This document shows positions 1-8,433 of a stretch of 64,000 nucleotides of DNA, in pieces; position 1 is the first letter of the stretch, and the number at the start of each line of letters is the position of its first letter. The position numbers and the translations under genes were made by a program. The stretch is from assembly GCA_964513675.1 (NCBI GenBank), contig CAZEOD010000002.1, positions 1 to 64,000 on the forward strand. The letters run 5' to 3'. Under the pieces are notes generated by a model. The model was not told where the DNA came from, searched no databases, and saw nothing but the letters and a program-made list of their open reading frames with translations. This DNA comes from CALFVT01 sp964513675 (GTDB lineage: Bacteria; Pseudomonadota; Alphaproteobacteria; Caulobacterales; Maricaulaceae).

Positions 1-285
1 CTGCATACCCGATCCGCACATTTTATTTACGGTTGTTGCTTCGCAGGATAGCGGAAGACCCGCCCCAAGAGCGGCTTGGCGGGCGGGCGCTTGGCCTTGG
101 CCGGCCGGCAGCACACAGCCCATAACGGTTTGCTCAACCGCCGCGCCGTCAAGTCCGGCGTCATGAACGGCGGCTTTAATCGCGGCTGCGCCGAGCTGCG
201 GGGCCGAGACGGCAGAAAACGCGCCTTGAAACGCGCCCATAGCTGTGCGGGCCATGCCTATAATAACAACAGATTCAGATGACAT
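1..285 (-). CDS. Thiolase (acetyl-CoA acetyltransferase family), N-terminal part
   Basis: Thiolases condense or cleave acyl-CoA units (acetoacetyl-CoA formation or the last step of beta-oxidation). The 95 visible codons give the N-terminal thiolase fold: an opening SVVIIGMARTAMGAFQG stretch, then VMGCVLPAGQGQAPARQAAL, and NKMCGSGMQ with the nucleophilic cysteine near residue 90. The ATG follows a purine-rich AAGAGG. The reading frame is open to the left edge, so the gene is cut by the window and about three quarters of the protein is missing. Biosynthetic versus degradative type cannot be decided from this part. The family call is secure; the substrate is not. Confidence 0.9.
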   Translation of the reverse strand, partial: MSSESVVIIGMARTAMGAFQGAFSAVSAPQLGAAAIKAAVHDAGLDGAAVEQTVMGCVLPAGQGQAPARQAALGAGLPLSCEATTVNKMCGSGMQ

Positions 286-366
286 AACGGCCTCTTTTAA
301 TATGGATATGCCTCTTGTGAGAGACGGTCTTTAGAATAACAAGCGCTTATTATGATGATTTGCGGC

Positions 367-396
367 AAAATAAAACCCGCACCTTTTGGGTGCAGG
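367..396 (-). terminator. Rho-independent terminator after dodecin
   Basis: Read on the minus strand, GCACC-caaaa-GGTGC is extended by flanking CC/GG pairs and followed by GGGTTTTATTTT. It lies about 75 bases past the dodecin stop codon and before the divergently placed start of the thiolase upstream region. Confidence 0.6.
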
Positions 397-470
397 CCGT
401 ATTTAATGTCATATGCAGTGTGGCCGCGCCGTTAAATAGCGCCGCCAAAGCGTTAAACTTAATATCTTAC

Positions 471-677
471 TTAATCTCTTACTTGGAATGTGACCTGCAT
501 GTTAACGCGGAACATATCAACGTCACCATCTTCGCCGACGGTTGCTGACTGGTCATTCACATAAATAGACTTGATACCTTTAACGGTTTTGCTCATGCGC
601 GTAACGCCGTTTTTAATGGCTTGCTCGAATGATTTCGGGCTTTCAGACATAATTTGTACAGATTTCATAATCGCCAT
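471..677 (-). CDS. Dodecin (flavin-binding small protein)
   Basis: Dodecins are about 70-residue proteins that assemble as hollow dodecamers storing or buffering flavins and sometimes CoA. The 68-residue product begins MAIMKSVQIMSESPKSFEQA, followed by the family's helix (KNGVTRMSKTVKGIKSIYV) and the last strand pair DMFRVNMQVTFQV. I chose the internal ATG because GGAGG sits eight bases before it; an in-frame start five codons upstream has no comparable site. The gene is monocistronic, with a terminator downstream. The family call is firm; the bound ligand is not visible from sequence. Confidence 0.92.
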   Translation of the reverse strand: MAIMKSVQIMSESPKSFEQAIKNGVTRMSKTVKGIKSIYVNDQSATVGEDGDVDMFRVNMQVTFQVRD

Positions 678-827
678 GGGATGGTCCTCCAATTATATTT
701 AAGGTTAGAAAATATCAGCCATTCACATAAACGGCGTCATCCAGACTGTTGTGAAGATTAGACATGAACAGGAGGTTAATTACGCTGCAATCAGGGGGTG
801 TATTTTGCCATATGGCTGATCGCCCTC

Positions 828-1004
828 CTATGGATGATCGTCGTTTTGGGCCGCTTTTTTCTTATTAGCGATCCGGCGTTTGGTTTGCGCGATTTTGTGC
901 TCTTTCGCCTCGCGCCACTCACGCTGCTTTTTCATATCGCGCCGAAGCCACCATAAAATAAGCAAAGAGAAAAGCGTTACAATAATAATTATAATATTTT
1001 GCAT
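828..1004 (-). CDS. 58-residue single-pass membrane protein downstream of mnmA
   Basis: This small open frame starts 7 bases after the mnmA stop codon on the same strand, so it is probably co-transcribed. Residues 3-20 are a hydrophobic helix (IIIIIVTLFSLLILWWL), followed by a very basic, helical tail rich in K, R, Q and E that ends NDDHP. The expected topology is N-out with a positively charged cytoplasmic tail. I do not recognise a family and see no strong ribosome-binding site, so translation may be coupled to mnmA. The charge pattern and reading-frame integrity argue that it is real. Confidence 0.55.
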   Translation of the reverse strand: MQNIIIIIVTLFSLLILWWLRRDMKKQREWREAKEHKIAQTKRRIANKKKAAQNDDHP

Positions 1005-1011
1005 GGTTTGA

Positions 1012-2202
1012 TTAATCCGTGTTTGTAATCCAGCCGCCGCCTAAGGTACGGGCCGCATCATCGCGCGCTTCGTAAAACACGCAGGCCTGTCCGGGGGAAA
1101 TGCCAAATTCAGCCTCTTTGAGCTGCACGATTAGCGCCCCGCCCTCCAAAGTAAATTCCGCCGCTGCGGGCGGGCGGGTTGAGCGAATTTTCACCATGAC
1201 CTGCGTGCCGGCTAAATGCGGGCCGAACTCACCCTCACCGAGCCAGTTAATATCATCGAGCCAAATTTTGCGGCGCTGCAAAGCCTCTTTGGGCCCGACA
1301 ATAACCTGTTTTTTATCGGCCTCCAGACGCACAACAAATAGCGGCTCTGCGCCGGAGCCATGTTTAAGCCCGAGCCCGCGGCGCTGGCCGATCGTATAAT
1401 ACATCACCCCGCGGTGCTGGCCTAAAACACGGCCATCCATATGGATCATATCCCCGCCTTGCGCGGCATCGGGGCGTAGCTTTTCAATGACATCCGTATA
1501 GCGCCCCTCTGGCACGAAGCAAATATCTTGGCTATCGGGTTTAGCGGCCACGTTTAGCCCCAGCTCTACGGCGCGGCGGCGCGTTTCCGATTTCTCAAGC
1601 CCGCCGAGCGGAAAGCGCAGAAAATCGAGCTGTTCTTTTGTCGTCGCAAAGAGGAAATAGCTCTGATCTTTGCCGTAATCTTGTGCGCGGTGAAGCTCTG
1701 GCCCATCTGGCCCTAAAACACGTTTAATATAATGGCCCGTTGCCATGCAATCCGCGCCGAGATCTTTGGCGACTTTTAAAAGATCGCGAAATTTAACCGT
1801 TTGATTACAGCGCACGCAGGGAATGGGCGTTGCGCCTTTAAGATAGGTGTCAGCAAAATCCTGCATCACCCCGTCATTGAAATTGCTTTCATAATCCAAA
1901 ACATAATGCGGGAAGTCCATCAGCTCTGCGACGCGGCGCGCATCATATATATCTTGCCCCGCGCAGCAGGCTTTTTCTTTCTTCACCGCTGCGCCGTGAT
2001 CGTAAAGCTGTAAGGTCACGCCAATAACGTCATAGCCCTCCCGCGCCAGCATTGCCGCGCAGACAGAGCTATCCACACCGCCCGACATGGCGACAACAAC
2101 CCGCGTCTCTTGGGGCGGTTTCGCAAAGCCTAAAGAGTTAAGCGGCCTCTTCGTTATGTTAACAGTCTGTGTCAGAATCCTTACCTTTTCATCGCTCATC
2201 AT
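1012..2202 (-). CDS. mnmA: tRNA-specific 2-thiouridylase MnmA
   Basis: MnmA puts the 2-thio group on the wobble uridine of Lys, Glu and Gln tRNAs, using sulfur from a persulfide relay and ATP. The PP-loop motif SGGVDSS is at residues 40-46. The conserved catalytic cysteines are present in TPIPCVRCN (near 130) and DSQDICFVPEG (near 225), and GQRRGLG begins the tRNA-binding part. At 396 residues it has an N-terminal extension of about 30 residues compared with common homologues; a later start would still leave the PP-loop intact. The sequence opens ATGATG, so the exact start is uncertain. Function is secure. Confidence 0.95.
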   Translation of the reverse strand: MMSDEKVRILTQTVNITKRPLNSLGFAKPPQETRVVVAMSGGVDSSVCAAMLAREGYDVIGVTLQLYDHGAAVKKEKACCAGQDIYDARRVAELMDFPHYVLDYESNFNDGVMQDFADTYLKGATPIPCVRCNQTVKFRDLLKVAKDLGADCMATGHYIKRVLGPDGPELHRAQDYGKDQSYFLFATTKEQLDFLRFPLGGLEKSETRRRAVELGLNVAAKPDSQDICFVPEGRYTDVIEKLRPDAAQGGDMIHMDGRVLGQHRGVMYYTIGQRRGLGLKHGSGAEPLFVVRLEADKKQVIVGPKEALQRRKIWLDDINWLGEGEFGPHLAGTQVMVKIRSTRPPAAAEFTLEGGALIVQLKEAEFGISPGQACVFYEARDDAARTLGGGWITNTD

Positions 2203-2369
2203 CGCTCATTACCGCAATATCACTGCATATAAAGCTTACAGCGCGTTAAACAATGGCCCAAAACAGCCCGTATGGCGATTAAATTTTATGCCATAATAGG
2301 ACAGATTCATAAACCCATCTCAAAATTAATTATATAGAATCAAGACCTTAGAAAAAACGTTAGGAATTA

Positions 2370-2384
2370 TTAACAATAAATTCA
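2370..2384. promoter_or_regulatory. Imperfect CtrA-type box upstream of sciP
   Basis: In the 298-base AT-rich stretch between mnmA and sciP, TTAA-caataaa-TTCA matches the CtrA box TTAA-N7-TTAA at seven of eight fixed positions; a further TTAACC follows 20 bases on. sciP is known to be CtrA-activated in Caulobacter, so a box here makes sense. One mismatch and AT-rich context keep confidence low. The same stretch also holds a weak hairpin with a T-run (about 2428-2448). Confidence 0.3.
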
Positions 2385-2500
2385 TGCTGTTAACCTTCGT
2401 AAACAACTGTTTTTATTATGTTTTTTTGAACCCTCGAAAGGTTTTTTTAAGACCCTTTGCCTATAACCGCCTTAAGCAAATAACATAAAGGGCGCGTTAG

Positions 2501-2773
2501 ATGTCGGAACGTAAAATTAAGAGAGAACATGTGGTGATTGGTCCAGAGGGAACACCGCTCACACTTGCAGATCTACCTAAACCCAATACAGTGCGCTGGG
2601 TTATTCGCCGCAAGGCCGAAGTTGTCGCTGCTGTGCGCGGGGGGCTTCTTACGCTTGACGCGGCATGTGAGCGTTACGGACTTTCCAATGAAGAGTTTTT
2701 ATCGTGGCAGCGCTCGATCGAATCCTACGGCATCGCCGGGCTTCGTACAACGCGGATACAAACTTACAGATAA
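2501..2773 (+). CDS. sciP: SciP, inhibitor of the CtrA cell-cycle regulator (DUF1153)
   Basis: SciP is a small helix-turn-helix protein that binds CtrA at promoters and blocks RNA polymerase recruitment, confining CtrA-dependent transcription to part of the cell cycle. The 90-residue product has the characteristic TVRWVIRRKAEVVAAVRGGLLTL core, then the helix-turn-helix ACERYGLSNEEFLSWQ, and ends GLRTTRIQTYR, the expected length for the family. It stands alone, with its own upstream region and a terminator. Its presence supports an alphaproteobacterium with a CtrA circuit, relevant to the CtrA-type boxes elsewhere in the window. Confidence 0.93.
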   Translation: MSERKIKREHVVIGPEGTPLTLADLPKPNTVRWVIRRKAEVVAAVRGGLLTLDAACERYGLSNEEFLSWQRSIESYGIAGLRTTRIQTYR

Positions 2774-2800
2774 TTTGATCTCTTTCCTCAGATGATCGTA

Positions 2801-2831
2801 AAAAAGCCGAGCCCTTGGGTTCGGTTTTTTT
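2801..2831 (+). terminator. Rho-independent terminator of sciP
   Basis: The stem CCGAGCC / GGGTTCGG closes on a short TT-containing loop and is followed by TTTTTTT; an A-run before the stem can pair with the T-run, so it may work in both directions. Confidence 0.8.
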
Positions 2832-2983
2832 ATGCGCGCAAAACCCGCCGCGCCATATTTTTTAAGGGCGCATTATAAAACTTTAAATAGCGCGAAAATT
2901 AACGCCTTATTTGTTATGTTCTTTCACGGCGCTTTTAAGTCCTTCTGTTACACAAGCTATATAAAATAAAGAGGGCGCTTCTC

Positions 2984-3673
2984 ATGGAGCAAAATTTACA
3001 CTTAAATAATAGCTATGAACCTGCGGGACGTTTAATTCCGGTGTTCACGGCGAACGAAGCCTTAAATGAGAACAGGTTAACGCTCTCATTAGCAAAAGCG
3101 GCGGCGTCTCGCGGGGAGACGGTTTTATTAATTGACGCGCAAGGCGGCGATATGATGAAACAAGCGGGCGTGATATATTTAAAAACATTTGCGGATGTTT
3201 TAAGCGGCGAAGCCTGTCTTCGCGACGCGCAATATATTACCTCCAATGAGCATTTCACCGCTATGGCTTTGGGCCATATTGACTGGGCGCAAGCCTTAGG
3301 GAGCCTAAGCGCGCTCTCATTAGATTATGACTGGGTGTTCATTGCCACGCCGTCCGGTTGTACGCCCGCGCATATTAATTTGGCGAGCGCAGCGGATATG
3401 GCCTTGATGCTCTTTGATGCCAATGATGCGCAATTCATGCGCGCATATTGGATGCTCGAAGCGATCCGCCAGCGCGATCCGATGTTTGATCCTTTATTCG
3501 TCGCGGCAGGCCCGCATGGTGATGCCGTTGAAACCGCCAGTTTATTGCGCGACACGGTCAAAAGCTTCCTCGGGGCGGCGCCTGATTATATGGGACATAT
3601 GAACCACCCCAGCATGGCGCATTGGCTTTTGCAAGCCATCCGAAAATCAACGCATAAAAGCCAAGTCGCTTAA
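2984..3673 (+). CDS. MinD/ParA-fold protein with degenerate P-loop
   Basis: The 229-residue product has the layout of a MinD/FlhG/ParA-type deviant Walker ATPase: a first strand LIPVFTAN, helix, then GETVLLIDAQGGD, and a later strand DYDWVFIATPSG followed by NLASAADMALMLFDAND. The nucleotide-binding signature KGGxGKT expected after the first strand is missing (TANEALNENRLT), and the aspartate of the DTP-like switch motif is an alanine (FIATPSG). I therefore expect a pseudo-ATPase or regulatory relative rather than an active enzyme. It follows sciP after a terminator and converges on the ABC transporter genes, overlapping the last one by 4 bases. Specific function unknown. Confidence 0.6.
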   Translation: MEQNLHLNNSYEPAGRLIPVFTANEALNENRLTLSLAKAAASRGETVLLIDAQGGDMMKQAGVIYLKTFADVLSGEACLRDAQYITSNEHFTAMALGHIDWAQALGSLSALSLDYDWVFIATPSGCTPAHINLASAADMALMLFDANDAQFMRAYWMLEAIRQRDPMFDPLFVAAGPHGDAVETASLLRDTVKSFLGAAPDYMGHMNHPSMAHWLLQAIRKSTHKSQVA

Positions 3674-4443
3674 AGCCGGCCTGATAGATTTATATGGCCG
3701 TCCTTTATCTCGGCTTTGACGCCGTAAACCTCTGCGATGCGCGCGGCTGTTAAGCTGTGCTGCGGCGGGCCTTTGGCGAGCAAAGCGCCGTCTTTCATCC
3801 ATAATATCTGGTCTGCATAGCGCGCGGCGAGGCTGATATCATGGAGGATGACAAGGGCGCTGCCGCCTCCATCGACAAAGCTGCGGATAAGGTCAAGGAT
3901 TCGAAATTGATGCTGCGGGTCAAGGGCGGCCACCGGCTCATCTGCAAGTAAGAACGGGGCCTGCGCGGCAAAGGCGCGGGCGCAATGTAGGCGGGCCAGC
4001 TCCCCGCCTGATAATGTATCGGCGCGGCGGTTTTGCAAAGCGGTGAGGCCGCAGTCCGCGATCGCTTTATCAACCGCTGCTTGATCGGCCTCGCCGAGGC
4101 GGGCGGGATTGGCCCCATAGGCAAAACGGCCCAAACTGACAATATCTGCGGCGCGGCTCGGCCATGCCAGCGGACGCATTTGCGGAAGATAGGCAATCTG
4201 GCGCGCCCGTTTTAAGGGCGGCATATGGGCGATGTTCTCGCCGTTAAGTTTCGCCGCTCCTGCGCTCGCGGGGTCAAGGCCGAGCAGTGCCCGCAACAGG
4301 CTCGTTTTTCCCGCGCCATTTGGCCCTAATAATACGGATAGCTCGCCGGATTTCAGGGTGAAAGAGACATTTTTGACAAGTGATATACCGTTTTTAACAC
4401 GCGATATATTATCAACGATGATCTGCTGGGCCTTTTGTGTCAT
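3670..4443 (-). CDS. ABC importer ATPase, iron-siderophore/heme/cobalamin type
   Basis: This is the ATP-hydrolysing subunit of a FecCD/BtuCD-type importer acting at the inner face of the cytoplasmic membrane. It shows Walker A (LGPNGAGKTSLLRALLG, near 40), Q-loop (YLPQMRPL), signature LSGGELARLHCARAFA (near 145), Walker B (FLLADEPVAALDP) and the switch histidine (VILHDISLAARYAD). At 257 residues it is normal length. It overlaps the permease gene by 4 bases and is last in the operon. The substrate cannot be fixed from sequence; HmuV, FecE and BtuD relatives are all possible. Confidence 0.88.
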   Translation of the reverse strand: MTQKAQQIIVDNISRVKNGISLVKNVSFTLKSGELSVLLGPNGAGKTSLLRALLGLDPASAGAAKLNGENIAHMPPLKRARQIAYLPQMRPLAWPSRAADIVSLGRFAYGANPARLGEADQAAVDKAIADCGLTALQNRRADTLSGGELARLHCARAFAAQAPFLLADEPVAALDPQHQFRILDLIRSFVDGGGSALVILHDISLAARYADQILWMKDGALLAKGPPQHSLTAARIAEVYGVKAEIKDGHINLSGRL

Positions 4444-5438
4444 CCGTGCGGCCCTCTATGGTTTTGGCGCGCGGCAATCCAGATAAAGGCCGGCGCACCG
4501 ATCAGCGCCGCCGCCACGCCGAGCTTTAATTCATTTGTCGTTGGGATAATTCGGATAATGATATCGGCGATAACAAGGAATAATCCCGCTAAAATCGCAG
4601 ATGGGATGAGCGCGCGGGCGGGGTCATGGCCGGTAAAGGGACGAATGATATGCGGGGCAATAATCCCGATAAAGCCAATCGCGCCGGCCAGGGCAACCGC
4701 GCCGCCTGTCGCCAGACCTGCGCCTAAAACGGTGAGCACGCGCTGCCGCGTTAAATCAAGCCCCATGCCGCTGGCGGCCTCTTCGCCAAGGGTCAGCGCA
4801 GACAGCCCGCGGCGGCTAAAGACTAACATCGCTGCGCCCAATGCAATGAAAGGCGCGGCAAAGCCGATATCTGCCGCGCTGCGATTGGCAACCGAGCCGA
4901 GCATCCAGTTCATCACATCTGATAAGGTAAAGGGGTTCGGGGAGAAATTAATTAAAAGGCTCATTAAGGCTCCGGCAAAACTCGACAGGCCGACCCCGAT
5001 AAGAATAAGCGTGACAACGGATGAAATCCGCAAAGCCGCGAGGGTGATAACCGCCGTTGCTATTAAGGCTCCTATAATGGCGGCGATTGGCACAACCCAT
5101 GGGGAGAGCGCCGCAAGGCCGTAATAAATCGAAAAACTCGCGAGGAGAGAGGCGCTGGCCGAGACGCCTAAAACGCCCGGCTCCGCGAGCGGGTTGCGCA
5201 GCAGGCCTTGCAGCGCCGCGCCGCTTATACCCAAGGCCGCGCCTGTGATAAAGGCGGCTAAGGCGCGGGGCAGGCGGATGGCGCGAATAATAATCTGATC
5301 CCCGCTTGGCCCGCTGCCCGTCAGCGCGGCCATAATACGGCCAAAGCTCATCGGCGTTGACCCCAGCCAGCAGGCAGCGAGCATAGCCAGCAGGCTGGCG
5401 GCGCAAAGCCCGATGATTAAGCGGCGATCATCGCTCAT
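4440..5438 (-). CDS. ABC importer permease, FecCD/BtuC family
   Basis: The 332-residue product has about nine to ten hydrophobic segments and the family hallmarks GAALGISGAALQGLLRNPLAEPGVLGVSAS (shown here only as the two parts GISGAALQGLLRNPLAEP and LGVSAS) and the coupling region GFIGIIAPHIIRPFTGHDPARALIPSA near residue 255. It forms the transmembrane channel with the ATPase downstream and receives ligand from the binding protein upstream; the genes overlap by 4 bases at both ends, a tight operon. Substrate: iron chelate, heme or cobalamin. Confidence 0.9.
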   Translation of the reverse strand: MSDDRRLIIGLCAASLLAMLAACWLGSTPMSFGRIMAALTGSGPSGDQIIIRAIRLPRALAAFITGAALGISGAALQGLLRNPLAEPGVLGVSASASLLASFSIYYGLAALSPWVVPIAAIIGALIATAVITLAALRISSVVTLILIGVGLSSFAGALMSLLINFSPNPFTLSDVMNWMLGSVANRSAADIGFAAPFIALGAAMLVFSRRGLSALTLGEEAASGMGLDLTRQRVLTVLGAGLATGGAVALAGAIGFIGIIAPHIIRPFTGHDPARALIPSAILAGLFLVIADIIIRIIPTTNELKLGVAAALIGAPAFIWIAARQNHRGPHG

Positions 5439-6421
5439 AAATCCTTACCCTTCAAAGCCTGCCCCTTCAAAGTCTTGCCCTTCAAAGTCTTGCCCTTCAA
5501 AGTCTTGCCCCTTAAGGCTGCGGCTCCCGTAGCCAAACTCTCTGCCGCGTCCATTAAAAACCACGCTCCGCAGCTCGTCCACGCGCCTTTCAGCGGCAAA
5601 ACGGGATGACCTAAGAGCGCGTCTCTCGCCACAGGGTGCCGCATAGCCGACCAATTCGCGGTGAGGCTATTATGGCTATCGAAAAAACTTGTCACGATAT
5701 AATCGGGCCGCTCTGCCGTGAGGCGCTCTAGCGGAATTGGATGCCAGCCGGATTGGGTTTGAAAGTTTTCAAATCCGGCCAGCCGCATCAGATCATCAAC
5801 CAGCGAACCTGCGCCGGTTGTGACCCCGTAAGGCGTCATATAAAGCGCCGTAGATTTAGCGGGTTTATTATCTTTAAGGCGCAAATAGCGCGCGCTGTAC
5901 TCCGCGATTAAAGCCTCGCCTTTTTCGGCCTGTCCCAAGGCGGCTGCGGTCTGGCGTATAACGGCGCTGACGCTTCCGCTATCCCCGCCCCTTTTATCTT
6001 GGCTGCTTAATTTATTCGCCCAGCCGATATTCACAACAGGAATACCTGCCGCCTCAAACAGCCGCGCGGCTTGCGGGCCGCCGCCATAAGAGCGCAAAAT
6101 TAAATCCGGCTTTAGGGCAAGGACATCCTCGGCGCGGGGCCGCACACGGCGAATATTTTGCGCCCGGTCTTTATGGTAAGAAAATTCGGATATGGCGTCA
6201 GGCGATAAAGCCAAAATTTGCGAGGGCGGAAGCAGCTCTAGCGCATATTGATCGGCGCAAAAATCAAGGCTGATGACTTTGGGCACATCGCTATTTTGCG
6301 CCGCTTTTTTTGCCTGCTCCATTTTTTTGGGCTGCGCTGCTTTTTTTGGCTGCGCCGCTTGGCAGCTCATCACAGGCAGAGACGCGAGCATGGCGAGAAG
6401 ATATGTCCGATGTTTAAACAC
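5435..6421 (-). CDS. ABC importer substrate-binding lipoprotein, BtuF/FhuD-like, with repeat tail
   Basis: This is the periplasmic ligand-capture subunit of the importer. A GTG start gives a short signal sequence with a lipobox-like LPVMSCQ near residue 20. Then come a low-complexity spacer (AAQPKKAAQPKKMEQAKKAA), the first lobe (VISLDFCADQYALELLPPSQILALS) and a second lobe with RPDYIVTSFFD. The C-terminus is odd: five-residue units of the KGKTL type follow each other to the stop, encoded by 15-bp tandem repeats. First gene of the operon. No cobalamin riboswitch motifs were found upstream. Binding-protein identity is good; ligand unknown. Confidence 0.82.
   Translation of the reverse strand: MFKHRTYLLAMLASLPVMSCQAAQPKKAAQPKKMEQAKKAAQNSDVPKVISLDFCADQYALELLPPSQILALSPDAISEFSYHKDRAQNIRRVRPRAEDVLALKPDLILRSYGGGPQAARLFEAAGIPVVNIGWANKLSSQDKRGGDSGSVSAVIRQTAAALGQAEKGEALIAEYSARYLRLKDNKPAKSTALYMTPYGVTTGAGSLVDDLMRLAGFENFQTQSGWHPIPLERLTAERPDYIVTSFFDSHNSLTANWSAMRHPVARDALLGHPVLPLKGAWTSCGAWFLMDAAESLATGAAALRGKTLKGKTLKGKTLKGQALKGKDL
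5451..5510 (-). repeat. 15-bp tandem repeat, four units, in the binding-protein tail
   Basis: Four units of ttcaaagtcttgccc (first one slightly changed) lie in frame, each coding for five residues; degenerate copies flank them on both sides. Length change by whole units would keep the frame. Confidence 0.85.
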
Positions 6422-6513
6422 ACACCGTCATAGGGGCGGGGCGGCCTTAGGGCAATTTATAATCTGGCCCCGCCCCCCGCCGCCCGCCAAGCGTGAATTG
6501 AACCCATGGGCGG

Positions 6514-6525
6514 ATGAGCGCTCAT
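6514..6525. promoter_or_regulatory. Perfect 12-bp palindrome between binding-protein gene and ubiB
   Basis: ATGAGCGCTCAT reads the same on both strands and lies in the 260-base divergent gap between the ABC operon and ubiB. It could be an operator for either gene; nothing else supports this. Confidence 0.2.
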
Positions 6526-6681
6526 AAGGCCGGTTGCCCCCCTTTAAAGCCGTCCGTTTTTTGGCGTTTTTGGAGACGGATGTTTAAATTGAAATAAAGG
6601 GCGGAGAGGCGGATATATAATTTCATCCCCGCGCGGAAATAACTCATATATTTTTAACCTCGCCCCCGCTATAGGGGCAAT

Positions 6682-8271
6682 ATGAAAGCCGTTATGACAT
6701 TTTTGCGGATGCTGCGCACAGGCTGGGTCTTGGTTCGCCATGACGCCTTGGTTCCGGCGGAATATGAAGCCGCGGTGCCGTTTTTCATTCGCTGGATTGG
6801 CGCGCTCTCGCGTATTTTTGCCATTCGCAAGCGAGCCGAAAACCCCGGTGAGCGCTTTGCCAACGCGCTGGAGCAGCTCGGGCCTGCTTATATAAAATTT
6901 GGGCAAATCCTATCCACCCGCGCGGATATGCTCGACCCTGTTTTTGTCAAAGGCCTATCGCGCCTCAAAGATAAAGTCCCGCCCTTTGCGCAAGAGAAAG
7001 CCGAAGCCATGTTGGCGGCGGAATGGGGGCAGCCATGGCAAGAGAGGCTCAAAAGCTTATCAGAGCCCATCGCCGCTGCCTCTGTGGCGCAGGTTCACAA
7101 GGGCGTTTTGAAAACCGGCGAAGTTGTTGCCGTGAAAATTCTGCGTCCTGATATCCGCAGCCGTATGACCAAAGATATGGATGTGCTGGCGATGGTGGCC
7201 GGATTGGCCGATATATTTGCGAAAGATTTGGAGCGGCTCCGCCCGAAGCTCTTTATCGAAACTGCCCGCCGCGCCGTTATGCTCGAACTTGATCTGCGCC
7301 TCGAAGCGGCGGCGGCCTCTGAAATTAGCGAAATCGCCAAAGACACGGGCCATTTCAAAGTGCCAGAGATTTACTGGGATTTGGGCGGGAAAGACGTTAT
7401 GGTCACAGATTGGATTGACGGCATGGCTCTGTCCGATAATGCGGTTTTAACCGACCCTGATTATGCCCCCAAAGAGATTGCCCGAAATGTGATGCATAGC
7501 TTCCTCGCAAGCTCCTTTGATTATGGGGTGTTTCATGCGGATATGCATGAAGGTAATATGATTGTCACGCCGAAGGTTACGGATGAAGACGGCAGCGTCA
7601 GCGGCGGTGATCTTTATTTGATTGATTTTGGTATTTTAGGACGGCTTGCCCCCAAAGAGCAGCGCTTTCATGCTGAAATTCTCTACGGCTTTTTAAGGCG
7701 CGATTATCAGCGCATTGCCGAGGTGCATTTTGAGGCGGGCTATGTGCCGCGTCATCACGGCACGGAAGATTTCGCCAGCGCCCTGCGCTCTGTTGGCGAG
7801 CCTATTTTCGGAAAAAACGCCAATGATGTGTCCATGAGCAAAGTCTTGCTTCAGCTTTTCGAGATCACGGATATTTTCGATATGAAAATGCAGCCGCAGC
7901 TTATTTTACTACAAAAAACTATGATGCAAAGTGAAGGCGTTTGCCGCCGCCTTGATCCGGATTTTGATATGTGGGAAACGGCGCGCCCTATCGTCGAGGC
8001 CTCTATGCGCCGCGAACTTGGGCTTGAAGGGCGGCTGAATGACTTACTGGACGGGCTGGATAAAGCGCGGGCGACCTTGGATAAGCTGCCCGGGGCGACT
8101 GAAAATATTGCGGCCCTCGCACAGGCCTGGGCGAAGGGTGATGTTGATTTATCAAAAGGCGCGGCTCTTGTGGACACGCCGAAACAAAGCGGCGTTAAAG
8201 GCGCGGTTCTTTGGGCCGGATTGGGCGTTGCCGTGGCCTTGGGCGGCGTGTGGACAGCCGCGCAATTTTAA
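6682..8271 (+). CDS. ubiB: UbiB, ABC1-family atypical kinase for ubiquinone synthesis
   Basis: UbiB is a membrane-anchored atypical kinase/ATPase needed for ubiquinone biosynthesis. Diagnostic are the KxGQ motif (YIKFGQILSTRADMLD near residue 72), the alanine-rich nucleotide loop AAASVAQVHKG near 132, VAVKILRP with the lysine, the catalytic-loop-like FHADMHEGNM near 290 and LIDFGILGRL (DFG). A C-terminal hydrophobic stretch (AVLWAGLGVAVALGGVWTAA) is the expected membrane anchor. Its 529 residues are normal. It is followed by coaBC and dut, a common alphaproteobacterial neighbourhood. Confidence 0.93.
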   Translation: MKAVMTFLRMLRTGWVLVRHDALVPAEYEAAVPFFIRWIGALSRIFAIRKRAENPGERFANALEQLGPAYIKFGQILSTRADMLDPVFVKGLSRLKDKVPPFAQEKAEAMLAAEWGQPWQERLKSLSEPIAAASVAQVHKGVLKTGEVVAVKILRPDIRSRMTKDMDVLAMVAGLADIFAKDLERLRPKLFIETARRAVMLELDLRLEAAAASEISEIAKDTGHFKVPEIYWDLGGKDVMVTDWIDGMALSDNAVLTDPDYAPKEIARNVMHSFLASSFDYGVFHADMHEGNMIVTPKVTDEDGSVSGGDLYLIDFGILGRLAPKEQRFHAEILYGFLRRDYQRIAEVHFEAGYVPRHHGTEDFASALRSVGEPIFGKNANDVSMSKVLLQLFEITDIFDMKMQPQLILLQKTMMQSEGVCRRLDPDFDMWETARPIVEASMRRELGLEGRLNDLLDGLDKARATLDKLPGATENIAALAQAWAKGDVDLSKGAALVDTPKQSGVKGAVLWAGLGVAVALGGVWTAAQF

Positions 8272-8433
8272 GCCCCATAATAAAAGGGTGGTTTAAAGTG
8301 ATTGGCCTGCGGGCGTGCATATGGCTGCCCTATAGCCCGCCTCTATAACTCGCCCCTATAACCCTTAAGACTCATCTGCATCTAATCCATCAAGAGGCAT
8401 GACAGGGCGGTCAAAACCCTTTAGGACACGGAC

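Noticed and set aside
2390..2404. Second CtrA box candidate TTAACCTTCGTAAAC before sciP
   Set aside because: The second half-site does not match TTAA at N7 spacing; only the neighbouring 7/8 match was kept at low confidence.
6422..6681. Possible cobalamin riboswitch upstream of the ABC binding-protein gene
   Set aside because: I looked on the minus strand for the B12-box and the other conserved riboswitch blocks and found none; the stretch is only GC-rich with a short palindrome.
8272..8433. CTATA-rich repeats between ubiB and coaBC as a regulatory array
   Set aside because: The CTATAnCCCGCC-like units are few and irregular; no symmetry or known consensus.
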